A stretch of 64,000 nt of DNA from UBA8337 sp963932545 (GCA_963932545.1 CAWVRH010000001.1:225026-289025); one strand, 5' to 3'. Shown: positions 1-8,159, counted from the stretch's first letter. Program-made: numbers and translations. The notes: generated from the letters alone by a model not told the origin.

Positions 1-33
1 ATCGTTCTGTTTCCTCTGATTTATTTGGTGTAA
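1..33 (+). CDS. C-terminal end of a heme-copper oxidase subunit III-like protein (partial)
   Basis: The first 33 bases read in frame as IVLFPLIYLV followed by TAA, and then a subunit IV-like gene begins 7 bases later. A short hydrophobic tail of this type is typical of the last membrane helix of cytochrome c oxidase subunit III/NorE proteins, which often precede a subunit IV/NorF-like gene. Only ten residues are visible, so the identity rests mainly on the neighbour. Confidence 0.45.
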   Translation: MVLFPLIYLV

Positions 34-40
34 TGGATTA

Positions 41-310
41 ATGGCATTCTTATTTAACTCGATCACAATCGTCTGGGGTTTGCTATTTATTGGCACCGCG
101 ATCTCGTGGTTTATTGCCCCAGAGGGAAACCATCTGTCGCCTCTGGCCCCCGGTATCACGATTATCTTGATCGCCTTTTTCAAAGTGCGGTTGATTTTAC
201 TGTATTTCATGGAGCTGAGGATAGCACCGCAGCCATGGCGCGGCCTTTTCGAGGCTTGGATGATCACCGCCTGCACCCTGATTATTACGCTCTACATTAT
301 GGGGAGTTGA
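41..310 (+). CDS. small membrane protein, cytochrome c oxidase subunit IV / NorF-like
   Basis: An 89-residue, very hydrophobic protein with three predicted membrane helices (about residues 5-25, 34-56 and 68-88). The central stretch FFKVRLILLYFMELR and the following AP..WR resemble prokaryotic subunit IV (COX4_pro/NorF) proteins, accessory subunits of heme-copper oxidases or nitric oxide reductases in the inner membrane. It starts 7 bases after the stop of the upstream subunit III-like reading frame, so the two are probably translationally coupled; no strong Shine-Dalgarno sequence is visible. Whether it serves a cytochrome oxidase or a NO reductase cannot be decided here because the catalytic subunit lies outside the window. 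Confidence 0.7.
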   Translation: MAFLFNSITIVWGLLFIGTAISWFIAPEGNHLSPLAPGITIILIAFFKVRLILLYFMELRIAPQPWRGLFEAWMITACTLIITLYIMGS

Positions 311-502
311 ACCACAAAGGGTTTACAGCGCAGCACGGTATAGGGTAGCGCGCAGCGCAAGCGCCACCATCAAGCTTCCCTCAAAGCTCGCCACTTGCTT
401 TCAATTCAAACGTTCGATTCCAGCCCAAAACCTAGCCGCCCATGGCGTCCATGAAGCCGGTTTCGCCGCGCCACGCCAAATCGGCTTGTTTTTTTTGAAA
501 AT

Positions 503-579
503 TGGTAGCGGAGGAGGGACTCGAACCCCCGACACGCGGATTATGATTCCGCTGCTCTAACCAGCTGAGCTACTCCGCT
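503..579 (-). tRNA. tRNA with CAT anticodon (elongator Met most likely)
   Basis: The minus strand folds as a complete 77-nt tRNA. It has acceptor stem AGCGGAG/CTCCGCT, D arm GCTC...GAGC, anticodon stem GCGGA/TCCGC with loop ATCATAA (anticodon CAT), a five-base variable loop, T arm GGGGG-TTCGAGT-CCCTC, discriminator A and an encoded CCA. The initiator is excluded because the first acceptor pair is matched (A-T) and the anticodon stem lacks the three G-C pairs. Elongator tRNA-Met is favoured; tRNA-Ile2 (lysidine-modified CAT) is the alternative and would be a TilS substrate. Confidence 0.88.
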
Positions 580-674
580 CCAGGAGGCAATGCTTGGCAA
601 TGCCTCTATAAGAGTGAGCTTGATATAGACCAAATTAACGGGGCTGGCAATTGCCCTTTTAGGCTATTTTTCGG

Positions 675-2120
675 CTATTTAGTCGTCGCCGCGCGGGCAA
701 TCTTGGCAGCTCGCTTGCGCTGCGCCGACGATACGATATTTAGGGTTTTTCTGTATTTCGCCACCGTTCGACGCGCCACCTCAATGCCCGCTTCACCCAA
801 AAGGGCCACCAAGGCCTTATCCGATAAAGGGGAAACATGCGCCGTTTCCTCGGCCACCGCCCGCGCTATACGCGCCTTTATAGCTGCGGATGACGTCGCT
901 TTGGTGTTGCTGCCCCGCTTGCCGCCCTTGCCGCCTAGCGCTGTTGAAAATAAATCTTTCAGGTAAAACACCCCCTTGGGCGTTTGCACCAACTTACCGC
1001 TGGCCGAGCGACTGACTGTGCTTTCATGCAGCTCCAAGGCTTGCGAGATATCGCGCAGCACCAGCGGCTCTAGGGCCATCATGCCTTGATTTAAAAAACC
1101 TTGCTGACGCCCCACAATCGCGCGCGCGACCCGCAATAAAGTGGCCGCACGTTGCTGTGTGGCTTTTTTTAGCCAGCGCGCCGACTGCACATTGGCTTTC
1201 ATAAATTTGCGTTCATCATCGGTAATTTTGCGCGTCGCCATTTCTTCCCAATCGCGCTCCAAAACCAAGACGCTGGGCAACGTGGCCTCGTTTAAATAGG
1301 CCTGCCAACCGCCCTCGCCTTCTAACACCACAATATCGGGCAAGGCCACGCTCTCCTCTTGTGCCTCAAAACTTGCGGCGGGGCGTGGGTCTAGCGCGCG
1401 TATGCTTTGCAAATAGGGAGGTAAACCCTCAACCTCAATTTGCGCCGCCGTCGCCAGTGCCCCTAAGTCGCCGCGACCCAATAAATCTAAATTCTCCAGC
1501 AAAGCAGAGTGCGTCGGCGTCAAACTCCCGTGCGCCAAAAGCTGTAGACGCAAACAATCCGAGAGGTTGCGAGCAAACACGCCGGCTGGCGTAAAGCCCT
1601 CTAATTGCAACAAGGTCTTGATCAATAAGCTCGGGTCTACTTCCAAATTATTGCAAATTTCGGCGTCCGTTTCGCGCAAATAGCCGTCGTCATCCAGCCA
1701 GCCAACCAGCTCGACGGCCAAGGCGGCTTCTTCGCGTTGTTTTAATTCTTCGCCAATTTGCCCGATGAGATGGGCTGACAAGCTAGGTGTGTTGGCTAAG
1801 GTCTGCTCTAGCCTTTGGGAGGTGTCGCTGCTTTCTCCAGCCGAAAAATCGACCCGTACCGCCACCACATCCGAGCCCAACCCAGCCCCGCTGGTGCCTT
1901 GCACACGCACCGCGCGCTCTTGCGGTGCGCCTTTATTCCCGCCCGCCTCGCGGTAATGCTGGGCGTCGAAAGCCAGAAATGGGTTTTGCTCCATCTCGCG
2001 GGTCAGCATATCGGTCAGTTGAACATTGGTCAGCTGCAACAGTTGAATGGCCTGCTGCATCTGCGGGTTCATCATCAGTTTTTGTGATTGCTTTATTTCA
2101 ATACGCGGCGCTAGCACCAT
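675..2120 (-). CDS. rpoN: RNA polymerase sigma-54 factor RpoN
   Basis: Sigma-54, which directs RNA polymerase to -24/-12 promoters activated by AAA+ enhancer-binding proteins. From the chosen start the protein has 481 residues. The N-terminal glutamine/leucine-rich region I is clear (KQSQKLMMNPQMQQAIQLLQ), followed by an acidic region II, the core-binding domain, the HTH region and the RpoN box ARRTVAKYRKTLNI near the C-terminus. The ATG at 2120 is preferred over an in-frame codon 36 bases upstream because AGGAGA lies just ahead of it and the family begins close to this motif. It lies about 110 bp downstream of mnmA on the same strand. The C-terminal tail after the RpoN box is short and basic. 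Confidence 0.95.
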   Translation of the reverse strand: MVLAPRIEIKQSQKLMMNPQMQQAIQLLQLTNVQLTDMLTREMEQNPFLAFDAQHYREAGGNKGAPQERAVRVQGTSGAGLGSDVVAVRVDFSAGESSDTSQRLEQTLANTPSLSAHLIGQIGEELKQREEAALAVELVGWLDDDGYLRETDAEICNNLEVDPSLLIKTLLQLEGFTPAGVFARNLSDCLRLQLLAHGSLTPTHSALLENLDLLGRGDLGALATAAQIEVEGLPPYLQSIRALDPRPAASFEAQEESVALPDIVVLEGEGGWQAYLNEATLPSVLVLERDWEEMATRKITDDERKFMKANVQSARWLKKATQQRAATLLRVARAIVGRQQGFLNQGMMALEPLVLRDISQALELHESTVSRSASGKLVQTPKGVFYLKDLFSTALGGKGGKRGSNTKATSSAAIKARIARAVAEETAHVSPLSDKALVALLGEAGIEVARRTVAKYRKTLNIVSSAQRKRAAKIARAATTK

Positions 2121-2229
2121 AGAAATCTCCTGTGGTGCGCAGCTTAGCAAAAACAATGCCTAAATGGCATGGTTTTTGCATAAACCCATTTATAGAGTTT
2201 TCGGAACTAACGAATTAGGAAACATCCAT

Positions 2230-3390
2230 TTAAGAAACAGAGGCGCTTTTAATCCAGCCGCCGCCTAGCACGCGGTCGCCATCGCTCGCATAAAATACGC
2301 AAGCCTGACCCGGCGAAACACCCTCTTCAGGGTTTGAGAGAACAACATCGGCTTGGCCGTTTTCGCCCAAGTGTAATTGCGCTGGCGCAGGATCGCCCGT
2401 CGAGCGGATGCGCGCCAGAACGTCAATCGGGCCTTGGGTCGCATCGCCAAGCCAATTAACTTCATCGAGATGCACTCGCGCGCGCGCCAAAGCCTCGCGC
2501 GGGCCGACAATCACTTCGCGTTTATCGGCATCAATCGCTACCACATAAATTGGGTCGCCCGTGGCCACGCCAAGCCCGCGTCTTTGGCCAACCGTATAAT
2601 GCAGCACCCCTTGGTGCGTGCCCAAAAGCGTGCCATCCATATGGCGAATTTCACCGGGCAGACTACAATCCGGTCGCAGGCGCTTAATCACACTGGCGTA
2701 ATCGCCGTTCGGGACAAAGCAAATATCCATGCTATCGGGTTTATCGGCCACCATAAGACCCAGCGAGGCGGCATAGTCGCGTATCTCATCTTTGCTCAAA
2801 TGCGCCAAAGGAAAGCGCAAGAACTCAAGCTGCTCTTGGGTGGTCGAGAAAAGAAAATACGATTGGTCGCGTGCCAAATCTAGCGGCCGATGCATTTCCC
2901 AGCCGCTGTCGGTCTCGCGCGTGGCAATATAATGCCCCGTCACCATGGCCACCGCGCCCAGATCGCGCGCCATGCCCAGAAGATCCCGAAATTTCACTGT
3001 CTCATTGCAGCGGATGCAGGGAATGGGCGTATGACCGGCCAAATAACCATCCACAAATTCATCCATCACGCTTTCTTTGAAGCGCGATTCGTAATCCAAC
3101 ACGTAATGCGGCATATCCAGACTGGCCGCCACAGAGCGTGCATCGTGAATGTCTTGTCCCGCACAGCAAGCGCCTTTGCGCCGAATGGCTTCGCCGTGGT
3201 CGTAGAGTTGCAGCGTAATGCCCACCGCATCATATCCCGCGCGCTTGACCAGCGCAGCTGCCACAGAACTATCGACACCGCCGGACATAGCAATGACCAC
3301 GCGCTGCTGGCTGCGCTGCTCTCGCGTGCCGATGCCGAGGTCGATATCGGGCAGCGCGTCGAGCGCGAAAAGGGCGTCTTGAGTCGTCAT
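2230..3390 (-). CDS. mnmA: tRNA-specific 2-thiouridylase MnmA
   Basis: Transfers sulfur to U34 of tRNA-Lys, -Glu and -Gln (s2U34) in an ATP-dependent reaction in the cytosol. The PP-loop SGGVDSS follows an alanine/aspartate-rich N-terminus of about 30 residues. The two catalytic cysteines are visible in the contexts PCIRCNE and DICFVPNGDY, and the VGQRRGLG motif of the tRNA-binding part is present. I take the ATG at 3390 (386 aa), because the 26 upstream in-frame residues are arginine-rich and unlike the family. No good Shine-Dalgarno sequence is seen at either start. It is divergent from ctrA and shares the 205-bp intergenic region with it. Confidence 0.95.
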   Translation of the reverse strand: MTTQDALFALDALPDIDLGIGTREQRSQQRVVIAMSGGVDSSVAAALVKRAGYDAVGITLQLYDHGEAIRRKGACCAGQDIHDARSVAASLDMPHYVLDYESRFKESVMDEFVDGYLAGHTPIPCIRCNETVKFRDLLGMARDLGAVAMVTGHYIATRETDSGWEMHRPLDLARDQSYFLFSTTQEQLEFLRFPLAHLSKDEIRDYAASLGLMVADKPDSMDICFVPNGDYASVIKRLRPDCSLPGEIRHMDGTLLGTHQGVLHYTVGQRRGLGVATGDPIYVVAIDADKREVIVGPREALARARVHLDEVNWLGDATQGPIDVLARIRSTGDPAPAQLHLGENGQADVVLSNPEEGVSPGQACVFYASDGDRVLGGGWIKSASVS

Positions 3391-3507
3391 AAGGCGTTCA
3401 CTATAGCATGGCCGCGCAAGTCGCAAGCCTTGGATTCTAATTTGAGTTCTGATTTTTTGACGCGTCAAAACCCCAGATTCCTTGAGTTAAACGGGCCGTT
3501 CACGCAA

Positions 3508-3536
3508 CCTCACAAAAAGTTGATTTGTTTGTGAGG
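3508..3536. repeat. 9-bp inverted repeat upstream of ctrA
   Basis: CCTCACAAA (3508-3516) and TTTGTGAGG (3528-3536) are perfect inverted copies separated by 11 bp, in the region between divergent mnmA and ctrA. The arrangement suits a dimeric-regulator operator; an RNA hairpin is also possible, but no good U-tract follows. Confidence 0.6.
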
Positions 3537-3544
3537 GGTGTTTT

Positions 3545-3560
3545 AGGCTTTTCTAAGCCT
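3545..3560. repeat. 6-bp inverted repeat upstream of ctrA
   Basis: AGGCTT-ttct-AAGCCT is a perfect inverted repeat 8 bp beyond the previous one and about 35 bp before the ctrA start codon. It would fall in or just ahead of the ctrA 5' UTR. Function unknown. Confidence 0.5.
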
Positions 3561-3595
3561 AGTTGCAAACTTAGTCGTAAATGTAGGAGTTACCC

Positions 3596-4288
3596 GTGAG
3601 AGTTTTACTAATCGAAGATGAAGTATGGATTTCCCAATCAATAACCGAAGCCCTAGAGGCCGAAGGTTTTCATGTCGATGAGGCTGACCGGGAAGAAGAC
3701 GGGCTAGAACTCGCCGACCTGTATGAATATCAATTGATGATTCTCGACCTTGGCCTGCCCGATATGCGCGGCACCGAAGTATTGGCAAACCTACGTCAGA
3801 AAAACACAAATATGCCCGTGCTTATTCTATCGGGCGATGCCGACGTGGAATCGCGGCTGTCTTGCTTAAAAGGCGGCGCCGATGATTACCTTCTCAAACC
3901 CTTTAATATGAAAGAGCTCGTCGCTCGGCTGCAAGCCTTGGTAGGACGCGCCAATGGGCATTCGCAAAACCCTCTGCAATTTGGCGACCTGACCCTCAAT
4001 CTCTCGGCTCGCGATGTTCTCGTGGGCGATACCCGTGTGGACCTGACGGCCAAGGAGTATCAAATGTTTGAACTCTTGTGCTTACGAAAAGGCAATGTGG
4101 TTTCGAAAGAGAGCTTCCTCGATCACCTCTATGGCGGTATGGACGAACCGGAGATGAAAATCATCGATGTGTTTATCTGTAAGCTTCGCAAGAAAATTGA
4201 AAAAGCTGGTGCCGCTGCCCCCCTTATCCAAACTGTGTGGGGCCGTGGGTATCGGGTCAACACAGATCAAATGCAGTGTAACGCTTAG
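3596..4288 (+). CDS. ctrA: cell-cycle response regulator CtrA
   Basis: OmpR/PhoB-type response regulator, in alphaproteobacteria the master regulator of cell division, motility and replication control, binding TTAA-N7-TTAAC boxes. 230 residues. The receiver domain (1-115) has acidic residues E7/D8, phospho-acceptor D51 in LMILDLGLPDM, and K103 region LLKPFN. The winged-helix domain carries the CtrA signature HLYGGMDEPEMKIIDVFICKLRKK and TVWGRGYRV. The DNA-binding half is strongly CtrA-like, while the receiver is more diverged than in Caulobacter. The start is GTG with AGGAG (3585-3589) seven bases upstream. Two inverted repeats precede it, and a palindrome follows it before cysQ. Confidence 0.93.
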   Translation: MRVLLIEDEVWISQSITEALEAEGFHVDEADREEDGLELADLYEYQLMILDLGLPDMRGTEVLANLRQKNTNMPVLILSGDADVESRLSCLKGGADDYLLKPFNMKELVARLQALVGRANGHSQNPLQFGDLTLNLSARDVLVGDTRVDLTAKEYQMFELLCLRKGNVVSKESFLDHLYGGMDEPEMKIIDVFICKLRKKIEKAGAAAPLIQTVWGRGYRVNTDQMQCNA

Positions 4289-4321
4289 GGCGAGCCGCTG
4301 TTTCACTTTCCGTTTGCATAG

Positions 4322-4340
4322 GCCTGTGCTAAGCACAGGC
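4322..4340. repeat. 19-bp palindrome ending two bases before the cysQ start codon
   Basis: GCCTGTGCT-A-AGCACAGGC is a perfect palindrome with a single central base. It fills the place where a Shine-Dalgarno sequence for the next gene (ATG at 4343) would be expected. It may be an operator, a ctrA 3' hairpin, or an element controlling translation of cysQ. Confidence 0.7.
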
Positions 4341-4342
4341 TT

Positions 4343-5185
4343 ATGTCCGAAAAAATCATTCAAAAATTGGGATTTGATCCCCACGCCCCCGACTTCATGG
4401 CCGCCATGTGCCAAATGTCTTTGGACGCTGGCGCGCTGATTATGACGCATTTCAAAAACGGCGTTAAGGAAGAAACCAAAGCCGATAAATCGCCGGTCAC
4501 GCAAGCCGACCGAGATGCTGAAATATTGCTAGAGACCGCTTTATCCAAAATCGCGCCGCATACACAAGTCATCGGCGAAGAGGCTTGTTCTGTGCAAACG
4601 CCGGAAAAGCTCGACGATGCTTTTTTCTTGCTGGACCCACTAGATGGTACGCGCGACTTTGTGGCCAAGCGTGATAATTTCACCGTCAACATTGGGCTGA
4701 TTGTCGACCGCGTGCCGGTGGCCGGGGTTATTTATGCGCCCGTCCATGAAAAACTTTATTTCAGCGGAACCGAGGCGGCCTATCGTTTGGATATAGCCCC
4801 TGATGGGAAATTGGATATCGCTCAAGCCACGCGTTTGCGCACCCAGCGGATTACCGAAAAAGGCGTTAAAGTTATTGCCAGCTATTCGCACCGAGATTCT
4901 GAAACCGAAGATATCATCGAGCAATTGCACGTTACCAAAACCATCGCCACCGCCTCGTCTTACAAATTCTGTTTATTGGCCGAAGGCTCCGCCGATTTCT
5001 ACCCGCGCTTTGGCCGCACCATGGAATGGGACACCGCTGCCGGACAAGCCATATTAGAAGCCGCAGGCGGTGTGGTAACCTTTAGCGATGGCACTCGCTT
5101 CACTTATGCCAAATTAGAGCGAGGCCTCGACAATCCTTCTTTTATTGCAGCCGCCTCCGATAACTGGCATGATGCTCTGAAGTAA
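4343..5185 (+). CDS. cysQ: 3'(2'),5'-bisphosphate nucleotidase CysQ (inositol monophosphatase superfamily)
   Basis: A Mg-dependent phosphatase of the IMPase/FBPase fold. CysQ removes the 3'-phosphate of PAP(S), keeping sulfate assimilation flux balanced. 280 residues. Metal-binding motifs are visible: IGEEA (about residue 77), DPLDGTRDF (about 99-107) and the C-terminal EWDTAAGQAILEAAGG. The threonine/arginine after DG and the EWDTAAG form are typical of CysQ rather than SuhB. An N-terminal extension of about 18 residues precedes the usual family start; an internal ATG at 4397 is the alternative. It lies 54 bp after ctrA behind a 19-bp palindrome, and 19 bp before eipA. HisN-type histidinol phosphatase is the main alternative. 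Confidence 0.85.
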   Translation: MSEKIIQKLGFDPHAPDFMAAMCQMSLDAGALIMTHFKNGVKEETKADKSPVTQADRDAEILLETALSKIAPHTQVIGEEACSVQTPEKLDDAFFLLDPLDGTRDFVAKRDNFTVNIGLIVDRVPVAGVIYAPVHEKLYFSGTEAAYRLDIAPDGKLDIAQATRLRTQRITEKGVKVIASYSHRDSETEDIIEQLHVTKTIATASSYKFCLLAEGSADFYPRFGRTMEWDTAAGQAILEAAGGVVTFSDGTRFTYAKLERGLDNPSFIAAASDNWHDALK

Positions 5186-5204
5186 GAAGCTTTGGGGGGA
5201 GCTA

Positions 5205-5789
5205 ATGATGAGATATCGTTTATATATCTATGTCTTTTCGCTCATGCTCTGCTTGCCATTGCAACCTGCAGGTGCACAACAAGCCTCTAAACGCCCCCCG
5301 AGTGTAGAAGATTTTTCAGAGAACAGCCTCGTTATCGCGTCTGCTAGATATTTGGACGCCACTGCCGAGGCGATGGCTGAGATTATCGACCATTCTTTCT
5401 CTCGCTATGGCATGCCAACAGCGGTTATTCGTGGCGAGGAGTTGTCCGTTTCCGCCATGTTGGGCGTGCGTTATGGGCGCGGAACAATTACTTTTAAAGA
5501 CGGAAGAGAAGAGCGAATTTATTGGCGCGGCCCCTCCTTCGGCATCGATATGGGCGCCACCGGATCCAAGAGCTTCGCGCTGGTTTACAACATTGATAAG
5601 CCGGAGGATTTGCACAAGCGCATACCCGGTATCGACGGCTCTTTAATTGCCGTTGGCGGTGTCGCTTTTCATTATTTACAACGCGGCAGCACGGTCGTCG
5701 TCCCGATGCAAGTTGGGGTGGGCTACCAAGTAGGCATTAGCCTTGGCTATGTGAAATTTAGCCCGACAAGAAGCTGGATGCCATTCTAG
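5205..5789 (+). CDS. eipA: EipA-like periplasmic envelope protein (DUF1134)
   Basis: A 194-residue secreted protein. A signal peptide covers about residues 1-25 (basic start, hydrophobic core, PAGAQQ cleavage region). The rest matches DUF1134, with SARYLDATAEAMAEIID, the glycine-rich GVRYGRGTITFKDG and GPSFGIDMGATGSK. In Brucella the DUF1134 protein EipA is a periplasmic determinant of envelope integrity under CtrA control. Here it lies two genes from ctrA. It has a strong ribosome binding site (GGGGGGAG) ahead of ATGATG. Its TAG stop overlaps the TAG of the convergent hydrolase within a CTAG tetranucleotide (5786-5789). Confidence 0.85.
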   Translation: MMRYRLYIYVFSLMLCLPLQPAGAQQASKRPPSVEDFSENSLVIASARYLDATAEAMAEIIDHSFSRYGMPTAVIRGEELSVSAMLGVRYGRGTITFKDGREERIYWRGPSFGIDMGATGSKSFALVYNIDKPEDLHKRIPGIDGSLIAVGGVAFHYLQRGSTVVVPMQVGVGYQVGISLGYVKFSPTRSWMPF

Positions 5790-6724
5790 CGCGATTTTGC
5801 TGACGTGAAAAAATCATCAAGTTTTGCGGCGAGCTCTTCGTTTTTACCCGAAGAGAAAAAATGCCCGCCCGTGTATCTATGCACATCTGGTGAAGCATAA
5901 TGCTCGAGAGCGGCTTCCACTTGTTCGGCCTTTATTTCAGGGTCATCCGTCGCATAAACGAATTGCGCGCGAATACCCTTCGCGCCAATCGTTACATGGT
6001 CGGCCATGCGGCTCGACAACGCATCCCCAAGCAATAGATCGCGCATCATGCGTTCCGTGCCTTGCACGTTAAATTGCTGGGTAAAATGAGCCACCACTCG
6101 CCGCGCCTCTTCGGTCTCGGTACCAAAACTTTCGCCGCGCGAAATGATGCTTGGTATCGCCACAAACCGAGATAAAAGGGGGCCCACAATCGGCATGGCA
6201 ACTATCTTTCCGGTCAGCCCAACGCTAGCGCCCTCAATGACAGGAACCTGATAAGCCAAAGCAGCGACGCGCTCTGGGTGCATAGCGCCAAAACGAGCCA
6301 AAATGGCCCCGCCAAAACTCACGCCGAATAAATTGGCTTGTTGAATTTGCAAATAATCCATCAGCTCGCGCAATTGATGGCGCATTAAATCGATAGAAAG
6401 CGGTGCCATCGGCCGATCCGAAAATCCGCGCCCATATTGATCATAAACCACCACGCGGTAGCCCGCTTTCACCAAGGGTGGCACATAGGCTTGATAGGCC
6501 ACAGAGCCAAGCGTGCCGCCATGAATAATAATCACGACAGGGCCATTTTGGGGGCCGCTGATTTGATAGGCGGTAACGCCATCGCTCAATTTAGCCTCAC
6601 GATAGCCGCTATCTGCGCGAAATTGGGCGGCGCTCAAGGTCTCGCGGTTACCTGCCTGATACAGCAAAACCAGTATCACAAGGCACGCCAAAACCACACT
6701 GGCTGTTATTGATATTTTGGTCAT
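5786..6724 (-). CDS. membrane-anchored alpha/beta-fold hydrolase
   Basis: A 312-residue serine hydrolase. Residues 5-25 form an N-terminal hydrophobic anchor or uncleaved signal. The catalytic serine lies in the nucleophile elbow GVSFGG, the oxyanion region is IIIHGG, the acid is likely in YATDDPEI, and the histidine is in YTGGHFF. The motif pattern fits carboxylesterases, lipases and related enzymes; the substrate cannot be read from sequence. AGGAG lies upstream of the ATG. It is convergent with eipA, the stop codons overlapping, and lies 21 bp downstream of the small DUF6476-like gene, probably in the same transcript. Confidence 0.85.
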   Translation of the reverse strand: MTKISITASVVLACLVILVLLYQAGNRETLSAAQFRADSGYREAKLSDGVTAYQISGPQNGPVVIIIHGGTLGSVAYQAYVPPLVKAGYRVVVYDQYGRGFSDRPMAPLSIDLMRHQLRELMDYLQIQQANLFGVSFGGAILARFGAMHPERVAALAYQVPVIEGASVGLTGKIVAMPIVGPLLSRFVAIPSIISRGESFGTETEEARRVVAHFTQQFNVQGTERMMRDLLLGDALSSRMADHVTIGAKGIRAQFVYATDDPEIKAEQVEAALEHYASPDVHRYTGGHFFSSGKNEELAAKLDDFFTSAKSR

Positions 6725-6745
6725 TCCCTTGTCTCCTAAACAAAT

Positions 6746-7138
6746 TTACTGGGCTTGCTGGCGCAACCGAATGCGACCTTTTTCTTCGCCTTTGCGTGGG
6801 TCGAGCAAAATCAACAAGGGCCCCTCCGCATCCTGCAATTTAACGATGATGCGCGTGTCGCCATTGTCGACGCCAATAACTTGGCTGTCGAAGGGAATGC
6901 TAATCTCCGTTTCTCCGAAGCCTAGCTTGGCACGAACCGCTTCTGGGTTCGACACGCGTTTGATGACGGTGCCGATTACCACAGCAGCGCCGCCGACCAT
7001 CAGCACACCGAGGCCAATAACAACAATTAGCAAAACACGCACGTAGCGCGTCGAAGGTTGTGCTATAGCTTCCTCCGAAGCGTTTTCTGCTTCTCCACGA
7101 TTTGCTTTCTTTGGCGACATGGCGGTATCTTGAGACAT
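6746..7138 (-). CDS. small single-pass membrane protein (DUF6476-like)
   Basis: 130 residues: a charged N-terminus of about 30 residues, one strong membrane helix (about 33-60) and a C-terminal domain of about 65 residues ending in LLILLDPRKGEEKGRIRLRQ. Proteins of this shape (DUF6476) are often found next to RluA-family genes in alphaproteobacteria; the family call is tentative and no function is known. I place the start at 7138 because GGGAG lies seven bases upstream. This puts its ATG in the same CATG tetranucleotide as the ATG of the divergent rluD. An ATG 18 bases further in has no ribosome binding site. Confidence 0.7.
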   Translation of the reverse strand: MSQDTAMSPKKANRGEAENASEEAIAQPSTRYVRVLLIVVIGLGVLMVGGAAVVIGTVIKRVSNPEAVRAKLGFGETEISIPFDSQVIGVDNGDTRIIVKLQDAEGPLLILLDPRKGEEKGRIRLRQQAQ

Positions 7139-8159
7139 GACTGAACTCCCTGAAAAATTGGCTTTCGCCGTAGAATACGGCTCGGATGGCGCGCGCTTAG
7201 ACCGCCGTGTGGCGATGGCTAGCGCAGATTTATCTCGTGTGCGCGTGCAAGAGCTGATTAAAGATGGCCAATGTGTCGTGACGCGCCGACAGGCGAGCAC
7301 AACCATAAAAGACCCATCATGGCGGGTCAAACAAGATGATATCATCGAGTTGATTTTACCCCCGCCTATCGACACCACGGTGAAGGCGCAAGACATCCCT
7401 TTGGATATTATTTTCGAAGATGACGCCCTTTTGGTGGTCAATAAGCCCGCAGGCATGGTCGTTCATCCGGCCCCCGGTAGCCCCGACAAAACGCTGGTCA
7501 ACGCGCTGCTGGCGCATTGCGGCGACACGCTATCGGGCATTGGCGGCGAAAGACGCCCAGGCATCGTGCATCGGCTCGATAAAGATACCAGCGGCATTAT
7601 GGTGGTGGCAAAAAACGATAAGGCGCACCGAGGCTTAAGCGAACAATTTGCCGCCCACGGCCAAGATGGGCGCATGCAACGGCTGTATAAAGCCCTCGTC
7701 TGGGGGGTGCCCCTGCCCGCCGCTGGCACGGTGGATATGCCTTTGGCGCGCGCCAGCAATAATCGCAAAAAAATTGCTATCTCCAGATCGAAAACCGCGC
7801 GCCATGCCGTGACCCATTATCGGCGCCAGCGCCAATTCGCCAATGGCCAAGTTAGCCTCGTCGAATGCCGTTTGGAGACCGGACGCACGCACCAAATTCG
7901 GGTGCATATGGCGCATATGAGCCATCCTGTTTTGGGCGATAAACTATATGGCAGTGGTATGAAAAGTCGTGCCATTCATCTCAGCGAAGCGCAAAAATCG
8001 GCGTTGACCGCGCTAGATAGGCAAGCCCTACATGCAGCTGCGCTCGGCTTTGAGCATCCCATTACGGGCGAAACGCATTATTATGAAGCGCCCCTGCCCG
8101 ATGATTTGCAGCAATTGGTCAAGGACTTGGAAAGTTCCGAGATGAGACTGGCGACATAA
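7137..8159 (+). CDS. rluD: 23S rRNA pseudouridine synthase of the RluA/RluD family
   Basis: Converts uridines of large-subunit rRNA (helix 69 in RluD) to pseudouridine. 340 residues. The S4 RNA-binding domain is N-terminal (about 15-75), then comes the RluA catalytic domain with VNKPAGMVVHP, the catalytic motif HRLDKDTSGIMV (catalytic Asp about residue 147) and GRTHQIRVHMAHMSHPVLGD. Start codon ATG at 7137 shares bases with the divergent gene's ATG and has no clear Shine-Dalgarno sequence. It is followed 50 bp later by rpoH in the same direction, an order common in alphaproteobacteria. RluC or another RluA paralogue is possible, but the presence of S4 plus this motif set favours RluD. Confidence 0.9.
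   Translation: MTELPEKLAFAVEYGSDGARLDRRVAMASADLSRVRVQELIKDGQCVVTRRQASTTIKDPSWRVKQDDIIELILPPPIDTTVKAQDIPLDIIFEDDALLVVNKPAGMVVHPAPGSPDKTLVNALLAHCGDTLSGIGGERRPGIVHRLDKDTSGIMVVAKNDKAHRGLSEQFAAHGQDGRMQRLYKALVWGVPLPAAGTVDMPLARASNNRKKIAISRSKTARHAVTHYRRQRQFANGQVSLVECRLETGRTHQIRVHMAHMSHPVLGDKLYGSGMKSRAIHLSEAQKSALTALDRQALHAAALGFEHPITGETHYYEAPLPDDLQQLVKDLESSEMRLAT

Noticed and set aside
311..502. Hidden gene or RNA between the subunit IV-like gene and the tRNA
   Set aside because: No reading frame with a ribosome binding site, and no stable hairpin beside the T-run near 488-496, could be supported.
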